Of a stretch of DNA of 17,022 bases, positions 8,387 through 15,679 are shown one piece after another (within the stretch, counting starts at the first letter, position 1; each line of letters starts with the position of its first letter). The translations under genes were made by a program, and so were the position numbers. Where the stretch lies: assembly GCA_047517485.1 (NCBI GenBank), contig JAKZSU010000107.1, positions 1-17,022 on the forward strand, written 5' to 3'. The notes under the pieces were generated by a model. That model did no database searches and was not told the DNA's origin. It saw only the letters and a list, made by a program, of their open reading frames with translations. This DNA comes from JAKZSU01 sp047517485 (GTDB lineage Bacteria > Pseudomonadota > Alphaproteobacteria > UBA7887).

Positions 8387-9823
8387 ATGGTTAATATTGT
8401 TCCCGTCTTGCTCGCCGGCGGCCTTGGCACCCGGCTTTGGCCGCTCAGCCGCGAGGTCTATCCCAAGCAGTTGATGAGCCTTGCCGGCGAGGGATCGTTG
8501 CTGCAGCAAGCGGCGCGGCGCGCGCTGGCGTGCGCGCCGGCGTCGGCGGTGATCACGGTGACCACCGAGACCCACTATCTGCCGGTCCGCGATCAACTCG
8601 CCGAGCTCGACGAGGGGCTGTGCGACAACATTCTGCTCGAGCCGATGGGCCGCAACACGGCGGCGGCGATCGCCATCGCCTCGAAACACGCGGCGAGCCT
8701 GGCGGACGACCCGACCCTGTTCGTGGCGCCGGCCGATCACGTGGTGCGCGACGGCGACGCGATCGCCGACGCGGTCCGCCTTGCCGCCGAGGCGCGCGGC
8801 CATATCACCACCTTTGGGATCACCCCGGACCGCCCGGAGACCGGCTACGGCTATATCGAGGTCGGCGCGCCGTTGGCCGACACCGACGGCCTGTTCGCCG
8901 CCGCCCGGTTTATTGAAAAACCCGATGCCGAGCGCGCCGCCGCGCTGCTTTCGGGTGGCGGCGTGTTGTGGAACAGCGGCATGTTCGTTTTCACCGCGAG
9001 CCTGTTGGGACACGAGCTCGCGGCGCACGCGCCAGAGATCGCGAGCGCGACCGAGGCGGCTTACGAGGCGCGCCGCGACAGCGCCGGCGCGGTTCGATTC
9101 GCAAAAGCAACGTATGCGTCGATCCCCGCCGCGCCCTTCGATGTCGCGGTGATGGAGCGCTCGGACAAGGTCGCGGTGATCCCGATCGATCCCGGGTGGT
9201 CCGATGTCGGCTCGTGGCACAAATTGTGGGAAGTCAGCGACCAAGACGGCGACGGCAACGCATCGACCGGCGATGTCCGCCTGGCGGCGACACGCAATTG
9301 CATGGTGCATGCGAGCTCGCGCCTGGTGACCACCGCCGGGATCGAGAACTTGGCGGTGATCGAGACCGCGGACGCGGTGTTGGTGAGCACACTCGACAAC
9401 GATGGCGCGCTCAAGTCTTTGGTAGAAGGCTTGCGCGCCGATGGGCGCGAGGAGGCGGTGCGCCATCTCGCCGAGAACCGGCCGTGGGGCTCGTTCCGGG
9501 TTCTGCTCGCGGGTGACCGGTTCAAAATTAAAGAGATCATCGTCAATCCCGGCGCGCGCCTGAGTCTGCAGTCGCACAAGCATCGCAGCGAGCATTGGGT
9601 GGTGCTCGAAGGCGTCGCCGAGGTTACCAGCGACACATGGACCGGTGAAGTCCTGCCCAACCAATCCGCCTATATCGCGGTCGGCGCCCGCCACCGCTTG
9701 GCCAACCCCGGGACCACGCCGGTGCGCATCGTCGAGGTCCAAGTCGGCGATTATGTCGGCGAGGACGACATCACCCGCTATGACGACGAATACGGACGAA
9801 CCGAATCGGAGATCGACGAATGA
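8387..9823 (+). CDS. manC: Mannose-1-phosphate guanylyltransferase / mannose-6-phosphate isomerase
   Basis: A 478-residue bifunctional-type ManC/CpsB protein. The N-terminal nucleotidyltransferase carries LAGGLGTRLWPLSR with YPKQLM (residues about 7-27), EPMGRNTAAA, APADH, FIEKP and LWNSGMF. The C-terminal cupin (from RPWGSF) carries the isomerase-type metal-site region SLQSHKHRSEHWVVLEG. It makes GDP-mannose from mannose-1-phosphate and GTP, and may also interconvert fructose-6-P and mannose-6-P, supplying exopolysaccharide or O-antigen synthesis. No other polysaccharide genes are nearby. The ATG at 8387 has only a weak ribosome binding site; an upstream in-frame ATG at 8357 is cut off by stop codons. 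Its stop overlaps the next gene's start (ATGA), which is unusual for manC. Confidence 0.93.
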   Translation: MVNIVPVLLAGGLGTRLWPLSREVYPKQLMSLAGEGSLLQQAARRALACAPASAVITVTTETHYLPVRDQLAELDEGLCDNILLEPMGRNTAAAIAIASKHAASLADDPTLFVAPADHVVRDGDAIADAVRLAAEARGHITTFGITPDRPETGYGYIEVGAPLADTDGLFAAARFIEKPDAERAAALLSGGGVLWNSGMFVFTASLLGHELAAHAPEIASATEAAYEARRDSAGAVRFAKATYASIPAAPFDVAVMERSDKVAVIPIDPGWSDVGSWHKLWEVSDQDGDGNASTGDVRLAATRNCMVHASSRLVTTAGIENLAVIETADAVLVSTLDNDGALKSLVEGLRADGREEAVRHLAENRPWGSFRVLLAGDRFKIKEIIVNPGARLSLQSHKHRSEHWVVLEGVAEVTSDTWTGEVLPNQSAYIAVGARHRLANPGTTPVRIVEVQVGDYVGEDDITRYDDEYGRTESEIDE

Positions 9824-10350
9824 GTGACGACGCCTCCCGCGACTGGCCGGCGGATATTCACCGCGCGCTGGCGTGCGCCGATGTCGGCATGATCGGCGTG
9901 GTGCCCGACGCCGGCCACAAACGGCTGATCGACTTGTGCGAGGCCGACAATGATATGCGCGTCGTCGCGCTGACCACCGAGGAGGAAGGCATTGGGTTGG
10001 TCTCGGGCGCCTGGCTCGGCGGGGTGCGCGGCGCGCTGCTGATGCAGTCGAGCGGAGTCGGCAACTGCATCAACGCGATCGCCTCGCTGAGCCGCGCGTG
10101 CCAGCTTCCGCTGCTGCTGATCGCCACCATGCGCGGCGAATGGGGCGAGGGCAATCCGTGGCAGATCCCGATGGGACGGGCGACCCCGAAAGTGCTCGAT
10201 ACCATGGGGGTTCAGGTCGCGCGCGCCGATCGGCCGAGCGAGGTCGGCGAGACGGTGACCGCGATGGCCGACCTCGCTTTTAAGTCGCAAACCACGACGG
10301 CGGTGCTGCTATCGCAGCGCCTGATCGGCGCCAAAAGTTTTCAGGATTGA
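9820..10350 (+). CDS. ThDP decarboxylase alpha subunit, sulfopyruvate decarboxylase-like
   Basis: A 176-residue stand-alone Pyr domain of a ThDP enzyme, the size of ComD. TTEEEGIGLVSGAWLGG holds the ThDP-activating glutamate (one of E54-E56), followed by the family segment LLMQSSGVGNCINAI and RGEWGEGNPWQ. In sulfopyruvate and phosphonopyruvate decarboxylases this domain pairs with the PP domain to turn a 3-substituted pyruvate into an aldehyde and CO2. The partner subunit is the next gene, five bases downstream. It starts within the manC stop (ATGA), so its translation probably depends on manC. PEP mutase and coenzyme M genes are absent from the window, so the 3-substituent is not determined. 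Confidence 0.82.
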   Translation: MSDDASRDWPADIHRALACADVGMIGVVPDAGHKRLIDLCEADNDMRVVALTTEEEGIGLVSGAWLGGVRGALLMQSSGVGNCINAIASLSRACQLPLLLIATMRGEWGEGNPWQIPMGRATPKVLDTMGVQVARADRPSEVGETVTAMADLAFKSQTTTAVLLSQRLIGAKSFQD

Positions 10351-10354
10351 GCGG

Positions 10355-10942
10355 ATGAACGATATTGACGACGGTCGGCTCGACCGCCGCGAAACCGTCG
10401 CCGAAATGCTCCGCGACCGCGGGCCGCTGCTGCTGGTCTGCGGCCTCGGCGGCACCACGTGGGATGCCGCGGCGGTGAGCCAGTCGCCGCTCGATTTCCA
10501 CCTCTGGGGCGCCATGGGCAACGCGGCGATGATCGGCCTCGGTCTCGCCCTCGCCCAGCCCGAACGCCCGGTCCTGGTGGTGACCGGCGACGGCGAGATG
10601 CTGATGGGGATGGGCGCGCTGGCGACCATCGCGGTGCAGGCGCCGGGCAATCTTTCGATTCTGTTGCTCGATAACGAGCTCTATGGCGAAACCGGCCGCC
10701 AGCCGACCCACACCGCGCTTGGGGTCGATCTCCCGGCGGTGGCGCGCGCCACCGGCATCGCCGATGCCGAGACGATCACCGACATGGCTGGGATCACCGC
10801 ATTTCGCGCGCGCATGCACGGGTCGATCGGCCCGCGTTTCGCCAGCGCCAAAGTCTCGCGGAAGGAACAGGATATGGTGCTGCCCGAACGCGACGGGACA
10901 GTGATCAAAAATCGCTTTCGGAGTGCGCTGCTGGGCGAATAA
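10355..10942 (+). CDS. ThDP decarboxylase beta subunit, sulfopyruvate decarboxylase-like
   Basis: A 195-residue PP domain of a split ThDP decarboxylase (ComE type). HLWGAMGNAAMIGLGLALA is followed by the cofactor motif G78-D79-G80 and, after a normal spacing, LLLDNELYGETG with N107. Like ComE it lacks a Pyr domain and depends on the alpha subunit just upstream for the catalytic glutamate. Likely reaction: decarboxylation of sulfopyruvate, phosphonopyruvate or a similar 2-oxo acid in the cytoplasm. It is the last gene of the plus-strand run, ending 32 bases before the convergent GMC oxidoreductase gene; no strong terminator is visible in that gap. Confidence 0.82.
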   Translation: MNDIDDGRLDRRETVAEMLRDRGPLLLVCGLGGTTWDAAAVSQSPLDFHLWGAMGNAAMIGLGLALAQPERPVLVVTGDGEMLMGMGALATIAVQAPGNLSILLLDNELYGETGRQPTHTALGVDLPAVARATGIADAETITDMAGITAFRARMHGSIGPRFASAKVSRKEQDMVLPERDGTVIKNRFRSALLGE

Positions 10943-10974
10943 TTTTAGACCGACCGATGCTTCGTGCGCGACCC

Positions 10975-12579
10975 TCAACCAGCCCCCCTGATCAGGTCGG
11001 CAGCTTTTTCGCCAACCATAATACTGGGGGCGTTGGTGTTTCCCGACGGCATGGTCGGGAATATCGAGGCGTCGGCAATGCGCAGGCCGGCCATGCCGTG
11101 CACTCTCAGATGGTCGTCGACCACCGCCTCGGGGCCGGGGCCCATGCGACAGGTTCCCATCGGGTGGAAGCCGGTCTCGCTGTTTTCGCGGATGAAGGTT
11201 TCGATTGCCGCATCACCGTCTATCGCCTTGCCGGGTGACGTTTCCTCGCCGCGATACCGGTCCATGGGATTCGCCTCGACGATTTTGCGCAAGATTTTCA
11301 CGCCGTCGACCATGGCTTGCCGGTCGATCGGGTCGCTGAGAAAATTGAACCGGATGGAGGGATGTTCGAGCGGGTCGGCCGAACGGATATGGATCGAGCC
11401 GATGCTCTCCGGGCGGAGCTGAAAAACCGCCGCCGCCATGCCGGGATAGGGATGAACCTTGCGGCGTTTGAGATCGCCCACCGAATACGGAATGAATTGG
11501 ATCTGCACGTCGGGGGTCGCGAGTTCGGGTCTGGTCTTGACCCAGGCCCCTATGCAGGCGGCGGGCAGACTGAGGAAACCGCGTCCGGTCGCGGCATATT
11601 TTAAGACCTGCCCGAGAAAGTTGATGCCCCGCGCCTTGGTGTTGTACGACGCCGCCGGGTCTTTGATCTTCCACTGTAGTCGCGCCAGCATGTGATCCTG
11701 AAAATTCTCACCGACCCCGGACAGGGCGTGTTTGACCGCTATGCCGTACGCTTGCAGCACGTCGGGGCGGCCGATGCCGGATAGTTCGAGAATTTGCGGC
11801 GACGCGACCGCGCCCGCCGAAAGGATCACTTCGCGGCCGCAGCGCGCCTCGATGATTTCGTTGCCTTTTTGATAGGCGATGCCGAGACACCGCTTGCCGT
11901 CCAACAGCAGGTGCCGCGTCATTGCTTCGGTCACTACCCGCAGATTGCGACGCCGCATCGCGGGGCGAAGGTAGCATTCGGCCGTACTCATCCGTCGGCC
12001 GCCCTTGATCGTCGCCTGAAACCTGGCGATGCCCTCTTGGTCGGGGCCGTTGTAGTCCGGATTGCGGCGCAGGCCGATCGAGTCGGCGGCGGCGAAAAGC
12101 CCGTCATAGAGCGGGATATGCCCCGGCACCTCGGTGATTCCGAGCGGGCCGTCCGTGCCGCGAACCTCGCCGTCGCCGTTCTCATACCCCTCCATGCGGC
12201 GAAATATTTTCGCGACATCGTCCCAACCCCAGCCGCGATTGCCGCGCTGCGCCCAGGTATCGTAGTCGAGGGTTTGTCCGCGTACATAGACGAGCCCGTT
12301 GAGGGAACTCGAGCCGCCGAGCATTTTCCCGCGCGGCACCGGGATCGCGCGGTTGGCGGTTCCCGCCTCGGGCTCGGATCGATAGCGCCAGTTCACCCCC
12401 GCACGGTCGATGAAAAGCCCGAAGCTCGCCGGCATGCGCGCGTAAGGGTGCGCCGGTTTCCCCGCCTCGACGAGCAGCACCGTGGTTCGCGGGTCCTCGG
12501 TAAGCCGATAGGCCAACGCCGCCCCGGCGGAGCCCGCGCCGACGATGATGTAGTCGGGTGGTGAGTCTTCAGCGCTCAT
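10975..12579 (-). CDS. GMC family FAD-dependent oxidoreductase, choline-dehydrogenase-like
   Basis: A 534-residue glucose-methanol-choline oxidoreductase. FAD-binding GAGSAG is at residues 14-19, PRGKMLGGSSSLNGLVYVRG is the first GMC signature region, and SAGAVASPQILELSGIG the second. The C-terminal catalytic pair is His472 in HPMGTCRMG and an Asn in SGNTNAPSIM (about 514-516). It oxidises an alcohol to an aldehyde, with electrons passed to the respiratory chain; BetA is the best-known relative, but alkan-1-ol or polyethylene-glycol dehydrogenases are equally similar by motif. The ATG at 12579 is chosen (AAGGA about 11 bases upstream); a GTG at 12600 is the alternative. No betB or betI is adjacent, which weakens a choline assignment. 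Confidence 0.88.
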   Translation of the reverse strand: MSAEDSPPDYIIVGAGSAGAALAYRLTEDPRTTVLLVEAGKPAHPYARMPASFGLFIDRAGVNWRYRSEPEAGTANRAIPVPRGKMLGGSSSLNGLVYVRGQTLDYDTWAQRGNRGWGWDDVAKIFRRMEGYENGDGEVRGTDGPLGITEVPGHIPLYDGLFAAADSIGLRRNPDYNGPDQEGIARFQATIKGGRRMSTAECYLRPAMRRRNLRVVTEAMTRHLLLDGKRCLGIAYQKGNEIIEARCGREVILSAGAVASPQILELSGIGRPDVLQAYGIAVKHALSGVGENFQDHMLARLQWKIKDPAASYNTKARGINFLGQVLKYAATGRGFLSLPAACIGAWVKTRPELATPDVQIQFIPYSVGDLKRRKVHPYPGMAAAVFQLRPESIGSIHIRSADPLEHPSIRFNFLSDPIDRQAMVDGVKILRKIVEANPMDRYRGEETSPGKAIDGDAAIETFIRENSETGFHPMGTCRMGPGPEAVVDDHLRVHGMAGLRIADASIFPTMPSGNTNAPSIMVGEKAADLIRGAG

Positions 12580-12625
12580 GCCTAATCCAGTCCTTGCCAC
12601 CCAGAGCGATGGCGCGAAAATTTAT

Positions 12626-12662
12626 ACCAAACCGCGATGAATAAGACTCATCGCGGTTTGGT
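12626..12662. repeat. Perfect 15-bp inverted repeat, hairpin 1
   Basis: Arms 12626-12640 (ACCAAACCGCGATGA) and 12648-12662 are perfectly complementary, with a 7-base loop ATAAGAC. There is no T-run on either side, so it is not a standard terminator. It lies 47 bases upstream of the GMC oxidoreductase start. It could be a dispersed palindromic (REP-like) element or a regulatory site. Confidence 0.8.
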
Positions 12663-12719
12663 GTGCGTTCAAGCGCCACGCAGGCTTGCCTCGCATAAGC
12701 TCGGGCGCGCGGTCGCGCT

Positions 12720-12758
12720 TACCGAGCTGCAATGAGTTGCACTCATTGCAACTCGGTA
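12720..12758. repeat. 18-bp imperfect inverted repeat, hairpin 2
   Basis: Arms 12720-12737 and 12741-12758 pair with a single C/A mismatch around a 3-base TGC loop. The core is TGCAATGAGT facing ACTCATTGCA. It lies between hairpin 1 and the promoter of the small gene at 12857. No T-run follows. It could be a protein-binding palindrome or a REP-like unit. Confidence 0.75.
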
Positions 12759-12789
12759 TCAACGCCGGAAACCGTCATACAGGTTCGCC

Positions 12790-12819
12790 TTGTCAACCAA
12801 CCGCGATCCACCACATACT
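12790..12819 (+). promoter_or_regulatory. Candidate promoter of the 26-codon gene
   Basis: TTGTCA (12790-12795, five of six to the -35 consensus) and CATACT (12814-12819, four of six to the -10 consensus) are separated by 18 bases, predicting transcription from about 12826. The spacer contains ACCAACCGCGAT (12796-12807), which differs from the start of hairpin 1 by one missing A and may be a shared binding sequence. Confidence 0.4.
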
Positions 12820-12856
12820 TCAACACGACGTTCAACAACAGAAAGGAGGTGGTCTA

Positions 12857-12937
12857 ATGTCCAATGATAGAGGTGCCACATCGATCGGCTCAGGTACACA
12901 TCGCGGACGGAGGAGCAGCCTCTTTGGTCGGCGCTGA
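12857..12937 (+). CDS. Stand-alone 26-residue basic peptide with an extreme Shine-Dalgarno sequence
   Basis: The ATG at 12857 is preceded by AGAAAGGAGGTG (12840-12851), perfectly complementary over 12 bases to the usual 3' end of 16S rRNA, with seven bases between GGAGG and ATG. The ORF ends with TGA at 12937 and is followed by a strong terminator, so it looks like a complete one-gene transcription unit. The 26-residue product begins MSNDRGATSIGSGTHRG and ends LFGRR. It is rich in Gly, Ser and Arg (six Arg), has no cysteine and no membrane helix. I do not recognise it. It could be a regulatory or RNA-binding micropeptide, a modified-peptide precursor, or the coding part of a dual-function RNA. 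Confidence 0.6.
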   Translation: MSNDRGATSIGSGTHRGRRSSLFGRR

Positions 12938-12980
12938 TACCACGATCTTGTGATTAGGGCTATCGAGTGGCCCCATCGGG

Positions 12981-13012
12981 GAAAGGCGGCCATTGTGCCG
13001 CCTTTCTTTTTT
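12981..13012 (+). terminator. Rho-independent terminator
   Basis: A perfect 10-bp stem, GAAAGGCGGC (12981-12990) with GCCGCCTTTC (12997-13006), and a CATTGT loop are followed by six T (13007-13012). A small CCCC-ATC-GGGG hairpin (12971-12981) abuts it upstream. It ends the transcript of the 26-codon gene, 43 bases after its stop. Confidence 0.92.
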
Positions 13013-13063
13013 GTGTCGGAACGTGAGCGCGTCTGGCTGATTATTTTTCCGCCGATTGCCAGC

Positions 13064-13110
13064 GCGACAGACACGCTGGGTTCACGCTATAAACATTGAA
13101 CAGGTCTGTT
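13064..13110 (+). promoter_or_regulatory. Candidate promoter and small palindrome upstream of the PPOX gene
   Basis: GCGACA (13064-13069) and TATAAA (13088-13093) with an 18-base spacer resemble a sigma-70 promoter. AACAG-GT-CTGTT (13099-13110), a perfect 5-bp-arm palindrome, lies at the expected transcription start and could be an operator. The ribosome binding site GGAGGA follows just before the ATG at 13127. Confidence 0.35.
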
Positions 13111-13126
13111 AGCCACGGAGGAACTT

Positions 13127-13777
13127 ATGTCCGGTGACGCCACCACTCGGGTTGTCGAGACCGAGGCCGGTCTGCGAGAAATCGTCGGGCCGACAATGGA
13201 TATCGCCGTCCAAAAATTGCGCCCAAAACTCGACCGGCACTGCCAGGCGTTCATCGGCCGTTCGCCGTTCCTCTGTATCGGAACGGCGAACGCCGAGGGC
13301 AAGGCGGACGTCAGTCCCCGTGGCGATCCTCCCGGCTTCGTGCAGATCATCGGCGACGACCAGCTGTTCATCCCGGACCGGCCGGGGAACAATCGTCTCG
13401 ATACCATGACGAACATCACCGAGAATCCCAATGTCGGGCTGCTATTCGTCATTCCGGGTTTCAACGACACGCTGCGGGTCAACGGCAAGGCGCGGATCGT
13501 CCAAGACGACGAAAAGTCGGAAACTGCGAAGATCCGCGGCAAGGCGCCGAAGGTCGGCATCCTGGTAGAGGTGCACGAAGCGTTCCTGCACTGCGCAAAA
13601 GCGTTCAAACGCTCGAACCTGTGGGATCCGTCCGATTTTCAGGACCGCGGGGATTTCCCGACTTTGGGAAAAATGATCCTCGAGCAGATCGCGCCGGCGG
13701 ACAAACCGCCGACCGAGGAAGAGATCAAGGATGCCGATGATTTCGTCGAGGACAACTACAAGACCGAACTCTATTGA
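13127..13777 (+). CDS. Pyridoxamine 5'-phosphate oxidase-family FMN-dependent protein
   Basis: A 216-residue split-barrel flavoprotein. The core is seen in FIGRSPFLCIGTANAEGKADVSPRGDPPGF, here read as adjacent strands up to about residue 68, then LFIPDRPGNNRLDTM, NPNVGLLFVIPG and LRVNGKARI. This is the pattern of the PPOX-class proteins related to DR_2398 / MSMEG_1061, which bind FMN or F420 and whose substrates are mostly unknown. It is not a true PdxH, since the length and substrate motifs differ. The C-terminal 60 residues are helical and acidic. GGAGGA eight bases before the ATG fixes the start. It is monocistronic, convergent with the SDR gene 43 bases downstream. Confidence 0.85.
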   Translation: MSGDATTRVVETEAGLREIVGPTMDIAVQKLRPKLDRHCQAFIGRSPFLCIGTANAEGKADVSPRGDPPGFVQIIGDDQLFIPDRPGNNRLDTMTNITENPNVGLLFVIPGFNDTLRVNGKARIVQDDEKSETAKIRGKAPKVGILVEVHEAFLHCAKAFKRSNLWDPSDFQDRGDFPTLGKMILEQIAPADKPPTEEEIKDADDFVEDNYKTELY

Positions 13778-13820
13778 GCACGCCGCCGGCGGATTGGCAA
13801 CTCTCGGTATCGTTTATGCT

Positions 13821-14617
13821 CTAGCCCTTAGCGTACCAGCCGTTGTCGACGTATAGCGCGTTGCCGGTGATAAAGCTGGCCTCGTCGGAGGCGAGAAACA
13901 CGACCGCGGCGGCGACTTCCTCGGGCTCGCAAATGCGGCCCTGGGAGTCGGCGAGTGCACCGTCCTCCCAGGCTTGTCCGGCGGTGTCCAATTCAGCGAT
14001 CTCGCGCAGGCCATGCGCCGTCTTGACGAAACCCGGGCACACCGCGTTGCAGCGAATGCCCTGATCGCGATATTCCACCGAAATGCTTTGCATCAGTTGC
14101 AGAACGGCGCCTTTGGTCATGCAATAGACCGATTCCAGGGCGTAACCCAATTCGGAGGCGATTGATCCGGTAATGACGATCGATCCGCCGCCGTTATCGC
14201 TCATCTCCTTGACCGCGCGACGGCACACCAGGAAAGCGGATTTCACATTGATATCCATCAGCCGGTCGTAATCCGCGTCGGTGGTCTCGTGCATCGGCTT
14301 CACGGTTATGGTGCCGGCGTGGTTGAAGAGAATGTCGTAGGGGCGACGGTCTCGGCGATCCGGTCAAAGGCGTTGTCGACTTGGCGGGCGTCGGCGACAT
14401 CGGTCTCGATGAAGTCGGCGCGGCCGCCGTTCTCGGTGATCAGTTGGACGGTCGCCGCACCGGCCGCCGCTTGAATATCGAGAATGGTGACGGCGGCGCC
14501 TTCCCGTGCGAAAGCCAGCGCGGTGGCGCGGCCCATGCCGGCGGCCCCGCCGGTGATGACGGCGACTTTCCCCGCCAACCGACCGGCCCCGGTGATGGTC
14601 TTGGTGTCGTTGGCCAT
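13821..14617 (-). pseudogene. Frameshifted short-chain dehydrogenase/reductase
   Basis: A classical SDR in two frames. The N-terminal part (ATG at 14617, AAAGGGAGA upstream) has the cofactor motif TGGAAGMG at residues 22-29. It runs to RIAETVAP, then derails and stops. The rest reads in another frame: YDILFNHAG, catalytic Ser152, Tyr165 and Lys169 (YCMTK), and a normal end at NGWYAKG. Adding one G to the GGGG at 14340-14343 gives an uninterrupted 265-residue SDR with APYDILFNHAG across the join. All catalytic residues are intact, so the lesion is either very recent or a sequencing error. The substrate is an unknown alcohol/ketone with NAD(P)H. It lies 34 bases downstream of luxR on the same strand, probably cotranscribed. 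Confidence 0.85.
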
Positions 14618-14651
14618 CGCTTGAAGTCTCCCTTTGACGTTGCCGCCGAAA

Positions 14652-15488
14652 TCACTGTGCCGTGGTGATTTTTTGGTGAAAAATCGAGAACAGCTCTTGC
14701 TGCGATGAAATTTGTAGCTTTGCGTAAACATTGCGGCGGTGAATGCGCACCGTGCCGACGGATATGCCGAGATCCTTGGCGATCGAGTCGGAGGAATGGC
14801 CTTCGAGAACCTGCGCGACAACCTGGGTTTCACGCGGCGTGACGCGTTTGCCGAACAGGGTGCCAACGGTGTATTCGATCAACGAACGTCCCTCATACAG
14901 CACGCTTGAGTCGGTCTTGATGTCGAATTTATCCGGAATGTCTTGCCAGTGGCGTTGGGCCAGGCTGACGACGATCGGCACGACGGACGTGAGAAGCCTG
15001 AATTCTCGCGCCGAGAAGCGTGGACTCTCGCCCGAGCGCATAAGCGAGATCACCACCGCGACACCCTTGGGAAGATAGAAAGTGTAACAAATCTCTTCCG
15101 AAAGGCCTGTCTGAACGTAATAAGAGCGGTAGTATTCGCTTTGATAGAAACGATCGGGCGCGATATCGCGAAGCCGATAGAGGCCGGTGTCGACTTGGCG
15201 ATCGCAGGCTTTGAAAAACGGGTCGATCAGATACGGCCCTTTCAGGTAGTCATCGACATGAATAGTTCGTTTCTCGGGCGGGAATGTATCGAACAGACAG
15301 AGCGGCCGTTCGCTTCGGTAGTAGGCGAACACAACGGAATAATCGAAATCGGTGAGCGACTTGAGAGCATCGACAAGGGTCCGCGGAAAGGCCTCGTCGC
15401 CGATCGCATCGATGCCTCGCCCGAGCATTGCCAGCCACGCCGAGCTGCCCGCCTCGGCCCTCTTGGGTCGTTTGGGACGGGCATTCAC
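14652..15488 (-). CDS. LuxR-family transcriptional regulator
   Basis: A 278-residue regulator. The C-terminal 65 residues form a LuxR/FixJ helix-turn-helix (VTPRETQVVAQVLEG, then SSDSIAKDLGISVGTVRIH with the recognition helix). The N-terminal 190 residues resemble an autoinducer- or GAF-like sensing domain: DDYLKGPYLIDPFF keeps the Asp-Pro pair seen in acyl-homoserine-lactone binders, but the other hallmark residues are not evident and no luxI is present. It probably senses a small metabolite. The start is a GTG at 15488 with a weak ribosome binding site; the ATG at 15484 is out of frame. It is divergent from the PotA-type ATPase across a 191-base AT-rich spacer, suggesting that it controls that transporter as well as the SDR behind it. 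Confidence 0.85.
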   Translation of the reverse strand: MNARPKRPKRAEAGSSAWLAMLGRGIDAIGDEAFPRTLVDALKSLTDFDYSVVFAYYRSERPLCLFDTFPPEKRTIHVDDYLKGPYLIDPFFKACDRQVDTGLYRLRDIAPDRFYQSEYYRSYYVQTGLSEEICYTFYLPKGVAVVISLMRSGESPRFSAREFRLLTSVVPIVVSLAQRHWQDIPDKFDIKTDSSVLYEGRSLIEYTVGTLFGKRVTPRETQVVAQVLEGHSSDSIAKDLGISVGTVRIHRRNVYAKLQISSQQELFSIFHQKITTAQ

Positions 15489-15550
15489 GATGAAAATCCC
15501 GGGGCGATGCTAGGGCGCATTATCCTATAGCTAATTTTGTAAAGGCCACA

Positions 15551-15566
15551 TAAGGTATATGCCTTA
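15551..15566. promoter_or_regulatory. Candidate operator between luxR and the ABC ATPase gene
   Basis: TAAGGTATATGCCTTA is a 16-base palindrome with 14 symmetric positions, in the centre of the AT-rich divergent spacer (15489-15679). GGTATAC (from 15579) and a GGTATCT nearer the ATPase start echo its GGTATA core. Its position suits a dimeric regulator such as the adjacent LuxR protein; this is inference. I see no convincing sigma-54 site. Confidence 0.35.
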
Positions 15567-15679
15567 AATCGACAAAGTGGTATACATTTTTTTATGAATT
15601 GGATGGTAGTCCACGGAAATAGGGAAATCCAATAAGAACATCCTCTTAAGGGGTATCTACCATCGACGGGAGGAAGGCA

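Noticed and set aside
8369..9742. 457-codon minus-strand ORF opposite manC
   Set aside because: It lies entirely antisense to a well-conserved gene and shows no domain; it is a shadow of high GC content.
12626..12662. Hairpin 1 as a transcription terminator
   Set aside because: There is no T-run on either strand and no gene ends there.
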